NCBI GenBank assembly: GCA_030549335.1
Contig: CM060184.1
Coordinates: 42,425,909 to 42,489,908, forward strand
Direction of reading: 5' to 3'
DNA: 64,000 nt
Source: Pontederia crassipes
Taxonomy: Eukaryota > Streptophyta > Magnoliopsida > Commelinales > Pontederiaceae
Shown: positions 22,328 to 35,758 of the stretch, piece after piece
Numbering within the stretch: position 1 is the stretch's first letter
Layout of the letters: every line of letters begins with the position of its first letter
Program-made: the position numbers and the translations under genes
The notes under the pieces: model-generated
The model's database searches: none
Seen by the model: only the letters and a program-made list of their open reading frames with translations
Told to the model about the DNA's origin: nothing

Positions 22328-25300
22328 ATGAGTACATCAAATAGGATGTAGATGTACTATAGGAGGAATTCAAGGGGGCTGATTAATAGGCAGTTTATCG
22401 AGGGTTTAGAAAAATTTGTTAGTTTTGCATATTCTCAGTCTCGATTTATGGATTGGGAAAAGATTCGTTGTCCATGTCAAAGATGTCAAAATCGTAGGTA
22501 TCTCATGCTAGATGATGTCCGTTATTATTTGGTAAGCAAAGGAATTGTTGAAAAATATTATGTTTGGAATTGTCATGGAGAAGAAGATATACAAGTAGAA
22601 CATCATAGATCTTTTGGTGACATACAAATGGAAAATGAATCTTCTAATCCATTTCACCAAATGTCTTAGATGAGGCTAGTCCAAACTTCAACCCTAGTAG
22701 TGCCATTAATATCGATGGAGCTGAGACATCAATGGACCTTAACACTAATAATGGAGGTCCACCTTCTTCTTTTGAGCCTCCAATCGAAGAGCTACCTAAT
22801 CCAGAAGCTCGACAATTTTATGATATATATGCTTACTGCAGTTGATTTTGAATTGTACAAAGGGTACACTAATTATTCTCAAATGTCTATGGTTGCTGGT
22901 TTGTTGAACATGAAAGCTGAGAATCATTTATCAGAAAAGTGCTTTGACAATATGGCGCAACTTATTCATGAGACTTTACCAAATCATAACATCATGGTTG
23001 ATAGTTTTTACCAAACAAAAAAACTAGTGAAGGGATTGGGTTTGCCAGTTGAAAAAATAGACTGTTGTAAATTTGGTTGCATGTTATATTGAAGAGAGGA
23101 CAAAATGCTCAAAAATTGCAAATTCTGTAGTTCCCTTAGATATAAAAGAAGTGTTGGATCATACAAGAATTAGAATGTACCATATAAGCAAATGTATTAC
23201 TTTTCCAAGATTGAAACGTTTGTATGCATCTCAAGCGACTACTAAAGACATGCGTTGGGCATGTTGTGCATGCACAAGAGGAAGGTGTTATGTGCCACCC
23301 ATCCGATTCTATTGCATGGAAACACTTCAATATAATACATTCTGAATTTGCTGCTGAAACTCAAAATATTAGACGACAATCTGGTAAGCAGTATTCATCT
23401 TGGCCAGTAATTGTCACGCCTTACAATTTACCTCCATGAATGTGCATGAAAGAAGAGTACATGTTCTTGACCATTATTGTGTCAGGGCCTGATAATCCAA
23501 AACAAAAATTAGATGTCTATTTGCAACCTCCAATATATGACTTAATAATGTTGTGGGAAACAAGGGTTGAAACTTATGACATTTCGAAGAAACAAAATTT
23601 CCAGTTACGTGCAGCACTTATGTGGACAATAAGTGATTTTTTAGCATATTCCATGTTGTCAGGTTGGAGTACAACAGACAATCAAGCGTGCCCTCATTGT
23701 ATGAATGAGTCACAAGCATTCATATTGAAGTACGACAAAAAAACAACATGGTTTGATAATCATAGAAAATTTCTCCCTAAAGAACATTCTTTTAGGAAGA
23801 ATAAAATAAACTTTATTCATAATAGACAAGAAACAAGGCAAGCCCCTCGAATTAAAAATGATGAAGAAATTTTATATGAAATAAGTAGGTTGTGTCTAAA
23901 GAAAGTAAGTAACTAAAGTTGGCTTTAAAGAAGTGAATGACATCATCATAAAGAATCATGGTCGTAGGTGGAAGAAGAAAAGTATTTTTTTGGGACATAC
24001 CACATTGGAGTTCACATTTAATTCGTCACAATCTTGATGTCATGCATATTGAAAAAAATGTATTTGAAAATATTTTCAACACTGTTCTAAATATTGAAGG
24101 AAAAACTAAAGATAATGCCAAAGCAAGGCAAGATGTGGTTTGGTATTGTAATCATAAAGAGTTGGCTATAGATCCACAAACAAGAAAAATATAAGAAATA
24201 AGTTATTTTTTAGATAAAAACAAAAAACATGTCCTATTTGTATGGGTAAAGAATCTTAAGTTTCCATATGGGTGTGTTTCTAATTTGGGAAGATGTGTAG
24301 AGATGAAAAGGTATAAGATGTTTGGCATGAAAAGTCATGATTGCCATGTATTTATGCAAAGATTGATTCCTGTTGCTTTTCGTGAACTGCTACCAAGCCA
24401 CATTTGGAAAACTTTGACAGACCTGAGCCTATTTTTTAAAGATCTTACTTTGACTTGTCTTCACGTAGAAGACATGGAAAGACTTGAAACAAAAATCAAA
24501 TTAATATTATGTAAATTGGAGTGCATTTTCCACCTGAATTTTTTTATTTCATGGAACATCTTCCAATTCACTTACCTTATGAAGCAAAGATAGCTAGCTG
24601 GACCACTTACCTTATGAAGCAAAGATAGCTGGACCTGTGCAATATCAGTGGATGTATCCTTTTGAAAGGTAATTGGTGCAACATGAATTGTTCTTGTAAG
24701 TATTTGATATGTTAATTCTAAAAATAAATAAAATTCAAATTTTGTAGGTACCTCCATCATTTAAAAAGAACAATTGGTAATAAAGCTTACGTCGAGGCTT
24801 CAATGTGCAATGTGTACTTATTAGATGAATCCTCAAGATTCTTTTCTCACTACTTTGAACCTCATGTTGCAACAAGAAATCGATTGGTTCCACGTAATGA
24901 CGACGGGGGAGAAATGGATGTTATTGCTGGAAATCTTGCAATATTTACATATCCTAGGCGATTAGGAGGTCAAACACATACAACATTTTTAGATGATGAG
25001 TATAAAGCTGCTCAAACATATGTGTTGTTAAATTGTGAAGAGGTTAAACCATTTGTAAGGTGAGAATTTAAGTATGATATGTAATTTTTGCAATTTACAA
25101 ATTTAATTATGAAGTTCTAACTACAATGTTATATATATTTATTTGATTCTCAAAGTTTATACAAAGAAATGCTACAGATGGGGTCATCCTTTCTAAATGA
25201 TAGTCAAATAGAAGAAATCTTGAAAAGTACTTCTAGATGTGGTTCAAAGAATATGTAAGTGTTAATATGACACCCTTTGGTCTAATTGTTAAATAAAGTG

Positions 25301-26056
25301 ATTAATTTTTTGTCACTATGTAGGCACAAGCAAATCCGTTTGACATTGTATTTTTCCAAAAGCTTGCAGAAGGTCCAAATAAGAAAGTCAATTGCTCAGT
25401 GTGTTTTGTTAATGGTTATAAATTTCACACTATGGATCGCAATTCAATTAGATATTGGATGAATAGTGGGATTTGTATAAAAGGATCAAACTTTATGGAA
25501 GACGATGTTGACTATTATGGTCGCATTCTAGATATTGTTGAGCTTGAATATGCTGGGTTACCAATGAAGAGAACAATATTATTTAAGTGTGAATGGTTTG
25601 ACCCCAAAATAAACACTAGTACGAAGGTGCATAAACAATACAAATTTGTTGATATTAATAAAAGATGAAGATATCAAAGTATGAGCCATTTATATTGGCT
25701 ATGCAAGAAAGCCAAGTTTGTTATGTGCCTTATCTAAGTTTAAAAAATGATAATGTTGATTGGTTAAAAGTGTGCCATATAAAGCCAAGGAACATGTTTG
25801 AAATGCCAAAGAATGATGAAAAAATAATGCCTACAAATATCACCTCATTCCAAGTAGAAGTAATTGAAGGCCATGAAATTGATATGGAATATGATGAAGT
25901 GACCTTGGTTGACCCTTCAAATGATCTAATAGATATTAATAATCCAAGTGGTGAGGAATTATTTTTAGACAATGAAGAATTGGAAAATTCTTCTAGCAAT
26001 GAATACGAGACCTCGAAAGATGAGGAAGAATTTGAGGAGGAAATAGATTCTGATTA
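22328..26056 (+). pseudogene. C1 TnpD-like CACTA transposase (broken)
   Basis: Domains in order: a transposase-associated domain (MYYRRNSRGLINRQFIEGLE; CPCQRCQNRRY, 22352-22669), a linker and DYYEL-type region (22830-23090), a Transposase_21 core (KLDVYLQPPIYDL; KKQNFQLRAALMWTISDFLA; GWSTTDNQACPHCM; 23440-23916), DUF4218 (24285-25060; SHIWKTLTDLSLFFKDL) and DUF4216 (25399-25670; DVDYYGRILDIVELEY), ending in an acidic tail at 26056. A TAG replaces a likely Trp codon just before 22352, and frameshifts lie near 22,670, 23,090 and 23,350. Gaps near 24,700 and 25,100 look like introns. Confidence 0.88.
24569..24638. repeat. Tandem duplication of about 34 bp inside DUF4218 region
   Basis: The block CTTACCTTATGAAGCAAAGA, followed by TAGCT and GGACC, occurs twice in a row, breaking the transposase frame. 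It is a recent slippage-type duplication. Confidence 0.8.
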
Positions 26057-27339
26057 GACTTATTATATACTATTATTTTCATGTATGTCATGAATTTTCA
26101 CATGGAAGGTAATGATTCTATACATAAACATTAAGTTTATTACTTGATATGATTATTTTCATTTTCTACAATAATTATGCTTTGAACGAATTAAAATAAT
26201 TATTTTGTACTTATAGGTCATGACACGTGGAGAAAGATCTTATCGGGGTACACGTTGTGCAAGAAGATGATTGGGTTTAGGTCGGGGTGGTACATGTGGA
26301 AATATGCCAAATCTCAAGTTTCACTTACAATGGTGAATGCAATGGCAACTAATTCATCTAATACACCAACCAGTAACACATCAACTCCAGCATCAGATTC
26401 AACTAATGCAGTTGATCCTCTTGAAAATTTAACTAATTTCATGTCTCATAACACAAACAACGAGGATGGACGAATGTTTATTACACTTGATGGAAAAATG
26501 TGTATATTTTTATTCAATTATGTTTAACTAAAATGACGACATGCAATCTATTTTGTTAGTTAACTATAGTTTGATTTCAATTTTTATGATGATATTTATT
26601 TGATCCTTAATTATTCATCGTAATGTCAATGCTATTAGGATAAAGCCTTCTGAGCCATGCTCAAGATAGATAAGAAAAATATTTCAGCAACAACTTGATG
26701 AAGAAGGAATTCGATGGAAGGCAATCTTGCAAAATACCAAGGATTTTTATTTTAGGGAGTTTAAGGTAAATATTATAACTTCAATATGCTAGTTAACAAG
26801 TAAACATCAGTTTTGTTTTAAAATATTTATTTCAGCATGGCTTTTACTAATTGGACTTCTCTTTCAACATGTAATATCAAAATATACATCCATATGATAT
26901 ATAACAGTTTCCGTTGCATTTAATTTGTTAGTCTTTAAAAGGCTATGACATGCTCATAATTCAAATGGAATCCAAATCTTGACATTAACCAATAATTTTT
27001 TTTGCAGAAATATTTCAAATGGAACCCACTCCTCAACAGCATTGTAAGAGCAGCATTCAACCAAAAGGCAGCGACTCGATACAAATATTTTATTAGTAGA
27101 ATCAAGTCAAAGATTCAAAAGCCTTACTATGTTCCTAAAGTTGTATGGATGCATTGGAGACAACTCTGGGACAATCAGGAAGTCCAAGAAATTGCTGCTC
27201 GTAATTCTACAAATCGTCGTGCCGAAAATGATGGTGGTGCACGGGGGTTCCATACTAGTGGTTCCATAACTTCAATAGAACATAAAAGAAGATTGGTTAG
27301 CTTAGAACCTTTTAAGAATGCATTAACTCTTTTTTAGGA

Positions 27340-28300
27340 TCAATGAACATGCACAATTTGATTTTATCTTCTAGTATAATTCTTGCTTGTGAAAATTTAA
27401 GCCTAAATTGTCCCCTTAAATATTTAGGTTTTTGTCACTTCAAATATTGATGAAAGCATTGATGCTGGCTGACTACAATTGTGTCGCCTATGATCAATGC
27501 AATAAAATGTTGCCTAGATTGTTGGTTTCTTTTCTCTTTTTTGCATGATAAGAATTTGCAAGTTCTTAATCATGTCATGGATTAAGTGTATTTACTTATC
27601 CTTCTAATTTTGTAACAATTACATGAGGAAACATTACTAGCATCTTGTGAATGCATTATTATCACATATGAGCAACTATATGTAGATACCATAGTCATTA
27701 GAAACACCACATCTAAATTAGACTCAAATATGTGTGTCAGTTATAGTCACATACAACATATTTAGTAATATGGCACTTCCTTGTAAAGAGCTCCAAACAA
27801 AGATAGCAAGGTCGAAATAATACTACAAATGCCAACATTTAAGTGCAATGAACCAATATAGATTCCCAACACGATATTTACTAGATTCAAAGCTTCAAAT
27901 TGCCAAAACAAGGAAAAAAGTCTTAGTTGTCAAAACAATTGAAAATAATTCTTACATTGACAAGGAACCAATACATCCAAATAGAATATATGAACAAAAC
28001 ATATAAACATAAAAGTATTCCGATTCCAAGTACCAGTCCTTAGTGAATTCTTTGTTTATGTTTATTTAAGTCCACATGTACATAGTATAAAATATTTTTA
28101 TTTTCAAACTCTCCATTACTTAAAGATATGTCTCAATATTTATAGGGTCCAATTCTTACTAGCCATAAATGATATTAGCTGTAGCCAATCAAGAATAGTC
28201 ATTCAGGTTTGGTTTTTATTATTTATGATTCCCCTAATTGGAAAATATATTGTAAATAAGTGAATTTTTATTAGTTGCCATAGCTTGGCCGAATGCATAG
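27340..28300. other. Intron or decayed part of the C1 second gene
   Basis: AT-rich DNA without recognisable coding sense between the TnpA-like domain and the Pro-rich exon. Confidence 0.35.
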
Positions 28301-28516
28301 TGGATGGCGTGACGCGATGCTCCTTTGATTGCTGCTTAAGGTGCTACATGTAGGCTGACGCTGCGAGTAAGATAGTAGTGTAAGATATGGCATTGGATCA
28401 CATAATAGTCACATTACTCTTGGTTCTTCTTCTACAGTGCCGCCTCCTTTGGATCATATCCCTTTGGCTGATTTGGATCGTTGGATTGTAGATATTGTCA
28501 AAAATGTCATTGGACA

Positions 28517-31426
28517 TGTAGCACCCCAAGATTTCAATAAGGGCAATAAAGTAATTTAGCCCAAGTTAATGGATAAAAGGGGAACTTGATAAGGAAAAAG
28601 GAAAAGAAAGAAAGATTAAATCCTATTGAAGTAGGACTCATAATTAGATTGAAATTAGGGATCTTAATTTGATTTGAGGTATAAAAGAATGTTTAATGGA
28701 TGTAAACACCCAAATAGGATAGGATTGAGAGTTTTATGGCTTAAAAATACCAAAAATTAGATGATAAATTATTATGGAATTAAATAATTCCTAATATTAG
28801 AGAAAAGGAAGAAATATAAAGATAAAATAAAGGTATAGTTTGGTTAACATAAGATAAAAGATGGAGATAGAGTTTGATTGGTAGAAGTTATGGAGGAGAT
28901 AAAAAGGAATTTGAGTAGAGATGGATTTTTGATAAGTATGGTTATGAAATAATTAGTAAAATTCATATTTAATTAAATCTGAATATTTAAGAGATGATAT
29001 TAATGATGAATGGTCATGATTGATGGAGGAATAGCCCAAGGCCCAATAGGAGTCAAAATCCTAATTAAAAGTTATAAATATGGCCTAAAGGGTGGCTAGA
29101 AAGGATGATTTGCCTCCACAGAATTTTTGCAAGAGAGTCCTCTCTTTCTTCTTCCCGAGAGCGTGTGCAATATATCATTTCGAAGCCCGACACAGGAGAA
29201 CCAGATCCAAGTGGCAGCCAAAGACTTATGGATATCAATAGGAGTAATCATTGGTCAAAGTCGAGACGTTCCTGTAGATTTTTAACAGAGGAATTTCAGT
29301 TAGTTTTTCAGCCAACTTAGGTACGTAGGGGGATACCCATGGCATTGGCTTTCCATGATATGAACCCTCAGGACCCTTGACTTAAGTATTGACTATTGTA
29401 TGGATGAATTGTGAATTGAATTGCATAAATAATCACGTAGAAGATAGGGTCGAAAGTTGTGCTAAAAAGGTGACTTCGCGATGACGATAGAACCCGACCC
29501 GGGTTTCAACCCACACGGCCTTGGTTTCATTGATCGAATTAGAATCGAGTTCTAAAATAGAAAACATATTTTTATGAATTGATTTATAGTTTATTTGAAT
29601 AGTTAAAATTGTGAATCATTTCCGATCATTTCTAACATCCCTGATTTTACTATGATCATACTTGATCAGATTGTCATCATATTGATTATTATTGTCATTA
29701 CACTCAATCATGATATTGATTATGGCATTGATCCATTGTCCTTATTATTGATTGATTGTGATCCAATTGTTATCGTATCCGATTCATCGTCATCATATCT
29801 AATCATATCATTGATTAATATATTGATATAGTGATTTTCTGATTGGGTCATGTTTAACTTAAAATAATTGTTAAAGATAAATATCTTAGGTAATTGAGAT
29901 AAAAGTTGAAAATTTATTGAGTCCACGTCTACTGATTGCCACTTGGACTAATTGGGCCTTTGGGTTAATATTGCACATTCGAGTTAATATTGCACCTTCA
30001 TGTTGATAGAGCCTTCGGGATAATATTACGCCTTCGGACTGATAGGGCCTTTGGGCTAATATTACACCTTCAGATTGATAGGACCTTCTAGCTAATATTG
30101 TGCCTTTGGGCTGATTGGGTCTTCGTGCTAATATTGCATGTTCAGATTGATAGGGCCTTCAAGCTAATATTGTGCCTTCGGGTTGATAGGGCCTTCGGGC
30201 TAATTGCGTCTTCGGGTTGATGGATAATTGAATTGAATTGGGCACATAATGAAAAAAACTATGACTGTCTTGGGTGTGGTCCTTCGTCCCCCATCATACT
30301 CGAACTTATTAATCGACATGAAGTGGCATGATGTCCCATAATAATAAAGAACTTTCATATTACGCCCGAAAGGATTGATTGTAATTGAACTGATAATTGA
30401 ATCAAATCAAATTGAATTGTTAATTGAATTGCACCCTAGTGGATGGACAATTGATTTCGCTCTAGTGGTTGAAAGACTAATAATTTTGCCATCGTGGCTG
30501 ATGGATAATCGAATTGCGCCTTTAAGGCTGATGGATAATAAACTGCGGCCTTTGTGCCAGATAGATGAATTGATAAATTATTAATAGAATTAAATTGATA
30601 ATTATTATTGTGGCCTTTATTGACCTTTGGCCAATTGTAAATTGTTAATTATCGAATTGTGGCCTTACCTCAGGCCAATTGGTGATTGATTTAAGGTAAT
30701 TGATATGGAACTGACAATTATTATTGAATAGAATTGAGATAATCGAACTGAATTGAATTGTTAATCAAATTACGCCATAATGGTGGATGGATAATTACTT
30801 TCACCCTAGCGGTTGACTAACAATTGAATTACTCCATAATGGATGATGGATAATTGAATTATTGAATTATTAATATAATTGATAATTGATCATTGTCATT
30901 GTGGCCTTCACCGACCTATGGCTAATTGGTAATTGATTTAAGATAATTGAATCAAATTGAATGGGTATTGGTCATCAGTAATTGATGACATGGATAATTA
31001 TTATGATTGATCGAACTATTAATGATTTATTGATTATTGTTAAACATTATTTATGTTGATCAATCATATATTATTATGCATAATTGTTTATTAGCAATGG
31101 ATGACCATACGTAATAAGTTATCTCATTGGACTTTGCCCTTGTATTTGAATCCGTACAGGTGATCATGATAGCAATGGTGAGACGGTTGGTGTCTTACGG
31201 GTGACATGAACATGGATATAGGGTTCATTATTGTATAGACATGAGCTCTAACCCACAGTTCATTAGAGATTGTGTAAATAGTTTCCGCATATTATAAGAA
31301 TTATTGTATTTAAGTCTTCTACTTATGTAAGCCAATGTGTTGACTAATCAAAGTTGATGTATAGAATTGAGTGGTGTCATCAAGATAGCCTTCCGGGCAG
31401 ACAAAAAAAAATCTTGGGACGTTACT
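28517..31426 (+). repeat. L1 left LTR
   Basis: About 2.91 kb. It includes a block of imperfect repeats built on CCTTCGGGCTAATATTG (29,950-30,220) and another of GGCTGATGGATAATTGAATT type (30,420-30,880). No gene is seen. Confidence 0.85.
29950..30225. repeat. Imperfect 30-bp tandem repeats in L1 LTR
   Basis: Roughly eight to ten units alternating GGGCCTTCGGGCTAATATTG with a CACCTTCGGGTTGATA-like half. The same block recurs in the right LTR (33,390-33,665). Confidence 0.8.
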
Positions 31427-31948
31427 AAAGTATTAGAGCCTAACGAGAGACACTTCTTAGCTCTCTAATAGAATAGAGTCCATGTGCACACGTCATGAAC
31501 AATCACCACGTCATCAAGAAAGGGTCAAGTAAGTTTTCTAAACCATGATTAGCTTATGTAGCTAAATTGCAATATAGAATATAGAGCATTCAATGATATG
31601 GATAAAGTAAGGGATGACAGAGATCATTAGATGATGGAAATAAAATGGTTTCATTGATGGTATAAGGAAACACTTGAGGAGATTATTCCGAAAGGAATGA
31701 CCAAAGTTCTAAGGAGGTTATTCTAAAGTAGAATAACCAAAGCCCTAAGAAGGTTATCTTCACATAGTATAAAAATAGAAGAATTGTAAGGATGTTATCC
31801 TTAAGGGATCAAAGATTGAGATAGAAGATTACATGACGAAGTATTGATGATAAGGTTACCCATAGTCCTTCTAAGGAAGTTATCAATTCGATTGACCAAA
31901 TTCTCATTCGTAAATTCGAGTACAAATTTATTTTTAAGGAGGTTATTA
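31427..31948 (+). other. L1 interior, non-coding
   Basis: 522 bp with a primer-site remnant at its start. Recurrent AAGGAGGTTATTC-type words occur at 31,679, 31,713 and 31,930, the last just before the right LTR, where it could serve as the polypurine tract. No open frame of note. Confidence 0.7.
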
Positions 31949-34900
31949 TGTAACATCTCAAGATTTCAATAAGGGCAATAAAGTAATTTAGCCAAGTTAA
32001 TGGATAAAAGGGGAAATTGAAAAGGAAAAAGGAAAAGAAAGAAAGATTAAATCCTATTGAAAGTAGGAATCATAATTAGAATGAGATTAGGGATTTTAGT
32101 TTTATTTGAGGTATAAAAGAATGTTTAATGGATATAGACTCCCAAATAGGATAGGATTGAGAGTTTTATGGCTTATTATTATTTTAGATAAATTATTATG
32201 GAATTAAAAATTCCGAAAATTAGAGAAAAGGAAGAAATAAAAAGATAAAATAAAGGTATAGTTTGGTTAACATAAGTTATTGATAAAAGATGGGGATAGA
32301 GTTTGATTGGTAGAAGTTATGGAGGAGATAAAAAGGAATTTGAGTAGAGATCGATTTTTGATAAGTATGGTTATGAAATAATTAGTGAAATTCGAATTTA
32401 ATTAAATCTGAATATTTAAGATATGATAATTAATGATGGATGGCCATGATTGATGGAGGAATAGCCCAAGGCCCAATAGGAGTAAAAAATTCTAATTGAA
32501 AGCTATAAATAGGCCTAAAGGGTGGTTAGAAATGATGATTTGCCTCCACAGAATTTCTACAAGAGAGTCCCCTCTTTCTCGTTGATTTTCTCACAAATCA
32601 ATGCACCTTATAGTGCGTACGATATATCATTTCGAAGCCCCAACAGAGGAGAATAAGATCCAAGTGGTAGTCAAAGATTTGTGAACATAAATAAGGAGTA
32701 ATCATCGGTCAAAGTCGTGATGTTCGTACAGATTTTTAGCAGAGGAATTTGAGATGGTTTTTCAGCCAACTTAGGTGCGTAGGTGGATCCCCATGGCATC
32801 GGTTTTTCGCGACATGGACCCTCAAAACCCTTGACCTAAGTATTGGCTATTGTATGGATGAATTGTGAATTGAATTTTATAGATAATCGCGTAGAAAATA
32901 AGGTCGAAAGTTGTGCCAAAAAGGCAACTTCTCGATGGCGGCAAAACTTGGCTCGAGTTTTACCCTACATGGTCTTGGTTTCGTTGATTGAATTAAAATC
33001 AGGTTTTGAAATAGAAAATATATTTTTATGAATTGATTTATAATTTAATTGAATAGTTAAAATTGTTAATCATTTCCCATCATTTCATTAACATCCCTGA
33101 TTTTAGTATGATCATACGTGATCAGATTGTCATCATATTGATTATTATTGTCATTACACCCAATCATGAATATGATATTCATTCATTGACATTATTATTA
33201 ATTGACTCTGATCAAATTGTTATCATATCTGATTCATCATCATCATATCTGATCATACCATTGAATAATATATTGATATAGTGATTTTCTGATTGGGTCA
33301 TGTTTAACCTAAGATAATTGTTAAAGATAGACATCTTAGGTAATTGAAATAAAAGTTGAAAATTTATTTAGCCCATGTCTGATTGCCACTGGGACTGATT
33401 AGGCCTTCGGACTAATATTGCACCTTCGGATTAATATTGCACCTTCGGATTGATAGGGCCTTCGGGTTAATACTGGGCCTTCGGATTGATTGGGCCTTCG
33501 GGCTAATATTGCACCTTCGATTTGATAAGGCCTTCGGGCTAATATTACGTCTTCGGACTGATTGGGCCTTCGTGAAATATTGTACATTCGGATTGTTAGA
33601 GCCTTCGGGCTAACATTGCATCTTCGGGTTGATTAGGCCTTCGGGCTAATTGCGTCTTCGGGCTAATGGATAATTGAATTGGGCAGATAGTAAAAAAAAC
33701 TATAAATACCTAGGGTGTGGTCCTTCATCCCCCATCATACCCAAACTTATTAATTGACATGAAGTGGCATAGTATCCCCTAATAATAGAGAACTCTCGTA
33801 TTATGCCTAAAATGGTTGATTGTAATTGAATTGATAATTGACTCCAATTGAATTGAATTGCCCCCAAGTGGCTGATGGACAATTGATTTCGCTCTAGTGG
33901 TTGATAGACTAATAATTTCACCATTGTGACTGATGAATAATCGAATTGCGCCTTTATAGCTGATGGATAATTGACTTGCGCCTTTAAGGCTGATGGATAA
34001 TAAACTGTGACATTTGTGCCAGATAGATGAATTGATAAATTATTAATAGAATTGAATTGATAATATTATTGTGGCCTTTATTGACCTTTGGCCAATTGGT
34101 AATTGATCAATTGTAAATTGTTAATTATCGAATTGTGGCCTTACCTCTGGCCAGTTGGTGATTGATTAAAGGTAATTGATATCAAACTAATAATTATTAT
34201 TTTATAGAATTGAGATAATCGAACTGAATTGAATTGTTAATCGAATTGTGTCCTTGTGGTGGATGGATAATTATTTTCACCCTAGCGGTTGGCTGGCAAT
34301 TGAATTACTCCATAATGAATGATGGATAATTGAATTGTTGAATTGTTAATAGAACTAATAATTAATAATTGTCATTGTGGCCTTCACCGACCTATGGCCA
34401 ATTGGTAATTGATTTAAGATAATTGAAACAAATTGAATGGGTATTGGTCATTAGTAATTGATGATATGGATAATTATTATGATTGATCGAATTGTTAATG
34501 ATTTACTGATTATTGTTAATGTTATCTATATTGATCAATCATATATTGTCATGCATAATTATTTATTGATAGTACTGATATTGATATTGATCATGGTTCA
34601 TATTGTTTATTATAATGGGTGACCCTACGTACTGAGTTATCTCATTGGGCTTTGTCCCTGTATTTGGAGCCGTAAATGTGATCATGATGGCGATGGTGAG
34701 ATGGTTGGTGGCTCCTCTGACGGGTGACATGCACATTGATATAGGGTCCATTATTGTATAGACGTGGGCCCTAATCCATAGGTCATTAGAGATTGTGTAA
34801 ATAGCTTCCGTATATTATAAGAATTATTGTATTTAAGTCTTTCGCTTATGCAAGCCAGTGTGTTGACTGGTCAAAGCTGAGGTATAGAATTGAGTGGCAT

Positions 34901-34954
34901 CGCTGAGATAGCCTTCTGGATAGGCAAAAGAAAAAAAAAATTTGGGGTGTTACA
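31949..34954 (+). repeat. L1 right LTR
   Basis: About 3.01 kb, aligning end to end with the left LTR, with small indels and scattered substitutions. It ends GGGGTGTTACA. Confidence 0.85.
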
Positions 34955-35113
34955 AGACAAATGGTTTCTAATATATTAAACCAACTTGGTATTAATTCAC
35001 CCATTGTTCAAACACCACCATCAGGTTCTTCTCGAAATGAAAGTAATGATGTACAAGAAGGTTCTCCTATGGGGCGAGCAAATGGTTCTGTTGAACGCCC
35101 TTATGGGATATAG

Positions 35114-35339
35114 TGATTTTGTACTAGGTTCTAATTTTGATGATGATAGATGTATTTGAAAGTGTTGTTTAAATATTTGCATTTTTTGTACTATTATTTT
35201 GAACTTGTCGAATCGACCTGTTTGAATGAAATAGGATCATCGTTTTTTAATTTATAATGGCATTTACTTTTTTATTAATTTATAATATTAAATCTATGTA
35301 GTTAGTTCTATTTTAACAATTCAGAAATTAAGTCTTTTC
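35114..35339. other. 3' untranslated part of the C1 second gene
   Basis: AT-rich DNA between the stop codon at 35113 and the C1 sub-terminal repeats. Nothing else is seen. Confidence 0.4.
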
Positions 35340-35753
35340 TTAAAATAAATTGTGACCAAAACATTCATAGTTTATTGTCGTAATTTTTTTACATATTTTT
35401 TTTAATAAAAATGGTTCATAAATGATGGCGACCAAACTGCAACCAATAATAAGCTACATGGGAAACAACTTTAAAATATTGCGACCAAAATGTAACAAGT
35501 TGTTTTGGTCACAACATTTTTCTAACGACCAAAGATGAACCACATTTTGCAACCAAAATAATTCAATTTTTCAACCACAATTATGGTCGCAACTTTGCTA
35601 CCACATCACCTTTGGTCTCAGTTTTTTTGCGACGGCCTAAAAAGCGACCACTAGGTGCAACCACCAATTTTGGTCACGATATTAAATTTGCGACCAAAAA
35701 CCATTTATTTGCAACCAAAGTGGTGGTCGCAAATAGCAAAACAATTTGTAGTG
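35340..35753. repeat. C1 right terminal and sub-terminal repeats
   Basis: Dense GCGACCAAA/TTTGGTCGC words, ending TTTGTAGTG at 35753, complementary in sense to the left end of C1. Confidence 0.8.
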
Positions 35754-35758
35754 TATAA

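Larger units (their letters stand above)
28517..34954 (+). mobile_element. L1: LTR element with 3-kb LTRs and a 0.5-kb interior
   Basis: Left LTR 28517-31426 (TGTAGCACC...GTTACT), right LTR 31949-34954 (TGTAACATC...GTTACA). They are alike throughout but with many differences, so this is an older insertion. Flanking 5-bp sites are GGACA (28512-28516) and AGACA (34955-34959). The uninterrupted C1 coding frame predicts GGACA, so the right copy has one change. The interior (31427-31948) begins with GTATTAGAGCC, a decayed initiator Met-tRNA primer site, and has no coding domain. It is non-autonomous, or has lost its interior. Confidence 0.88.
26219..35113 (+). pseudogene. C1 second gene, TnpA-like (Ptta/En-Spm type), interrupted by L1
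   Basis: Exons recognised: an N-terminal Ser/Thr/Asn-rich part (26219-26525); the conserved transposase domain (27002-27337; KATRYKYFI-like, PYYVPKVVWMHWRQLW, STNRRAENDGGARGFHTSGS); then a Pro-rich piece ending DHIPLADLDRWIVDIVKNVI at 28510. At that point L1 is inserted. The frame resumes at 34960 with MVSNILNQLGINSPIVQTP and stops at 35113. Removing L1 and one duplication rejoins the frame without a shift. Intermediate exons near 26640 and 28300 are decayed. Confidence 0.8.
16565..35753 (+). mobile_element. C1: 19-kb CACTA (En/Spm-like) transposon
   Basis: Left end CACTACAAAAAAATCC; the complement of the right end reads CACTACAAATTGTTTTGC. Both ends continue with TTTGCGACCACCA and many GCGACCAAA words, the usual sub-terminal repeats. 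The left flank is TGA. The right flank carries five extra bases (TATAA, 35754-35758) and then TGA (35759-35761). Taking TGA as the duplication restores the H1 reading frame exactly. Inside are a TnpD-like transposase pseudogene, a TnpA-like gene remnant, L2, a Copia solo LTR and L1. Without these insertions it is about 9-10 kb, normal for CACTA. Confidence 0.85.

Noticed and set aside
24569..24638. A possible exon boundary
   Set aside because: The pattern is an exact tandem duplication, better explained by slippage than by splicing.
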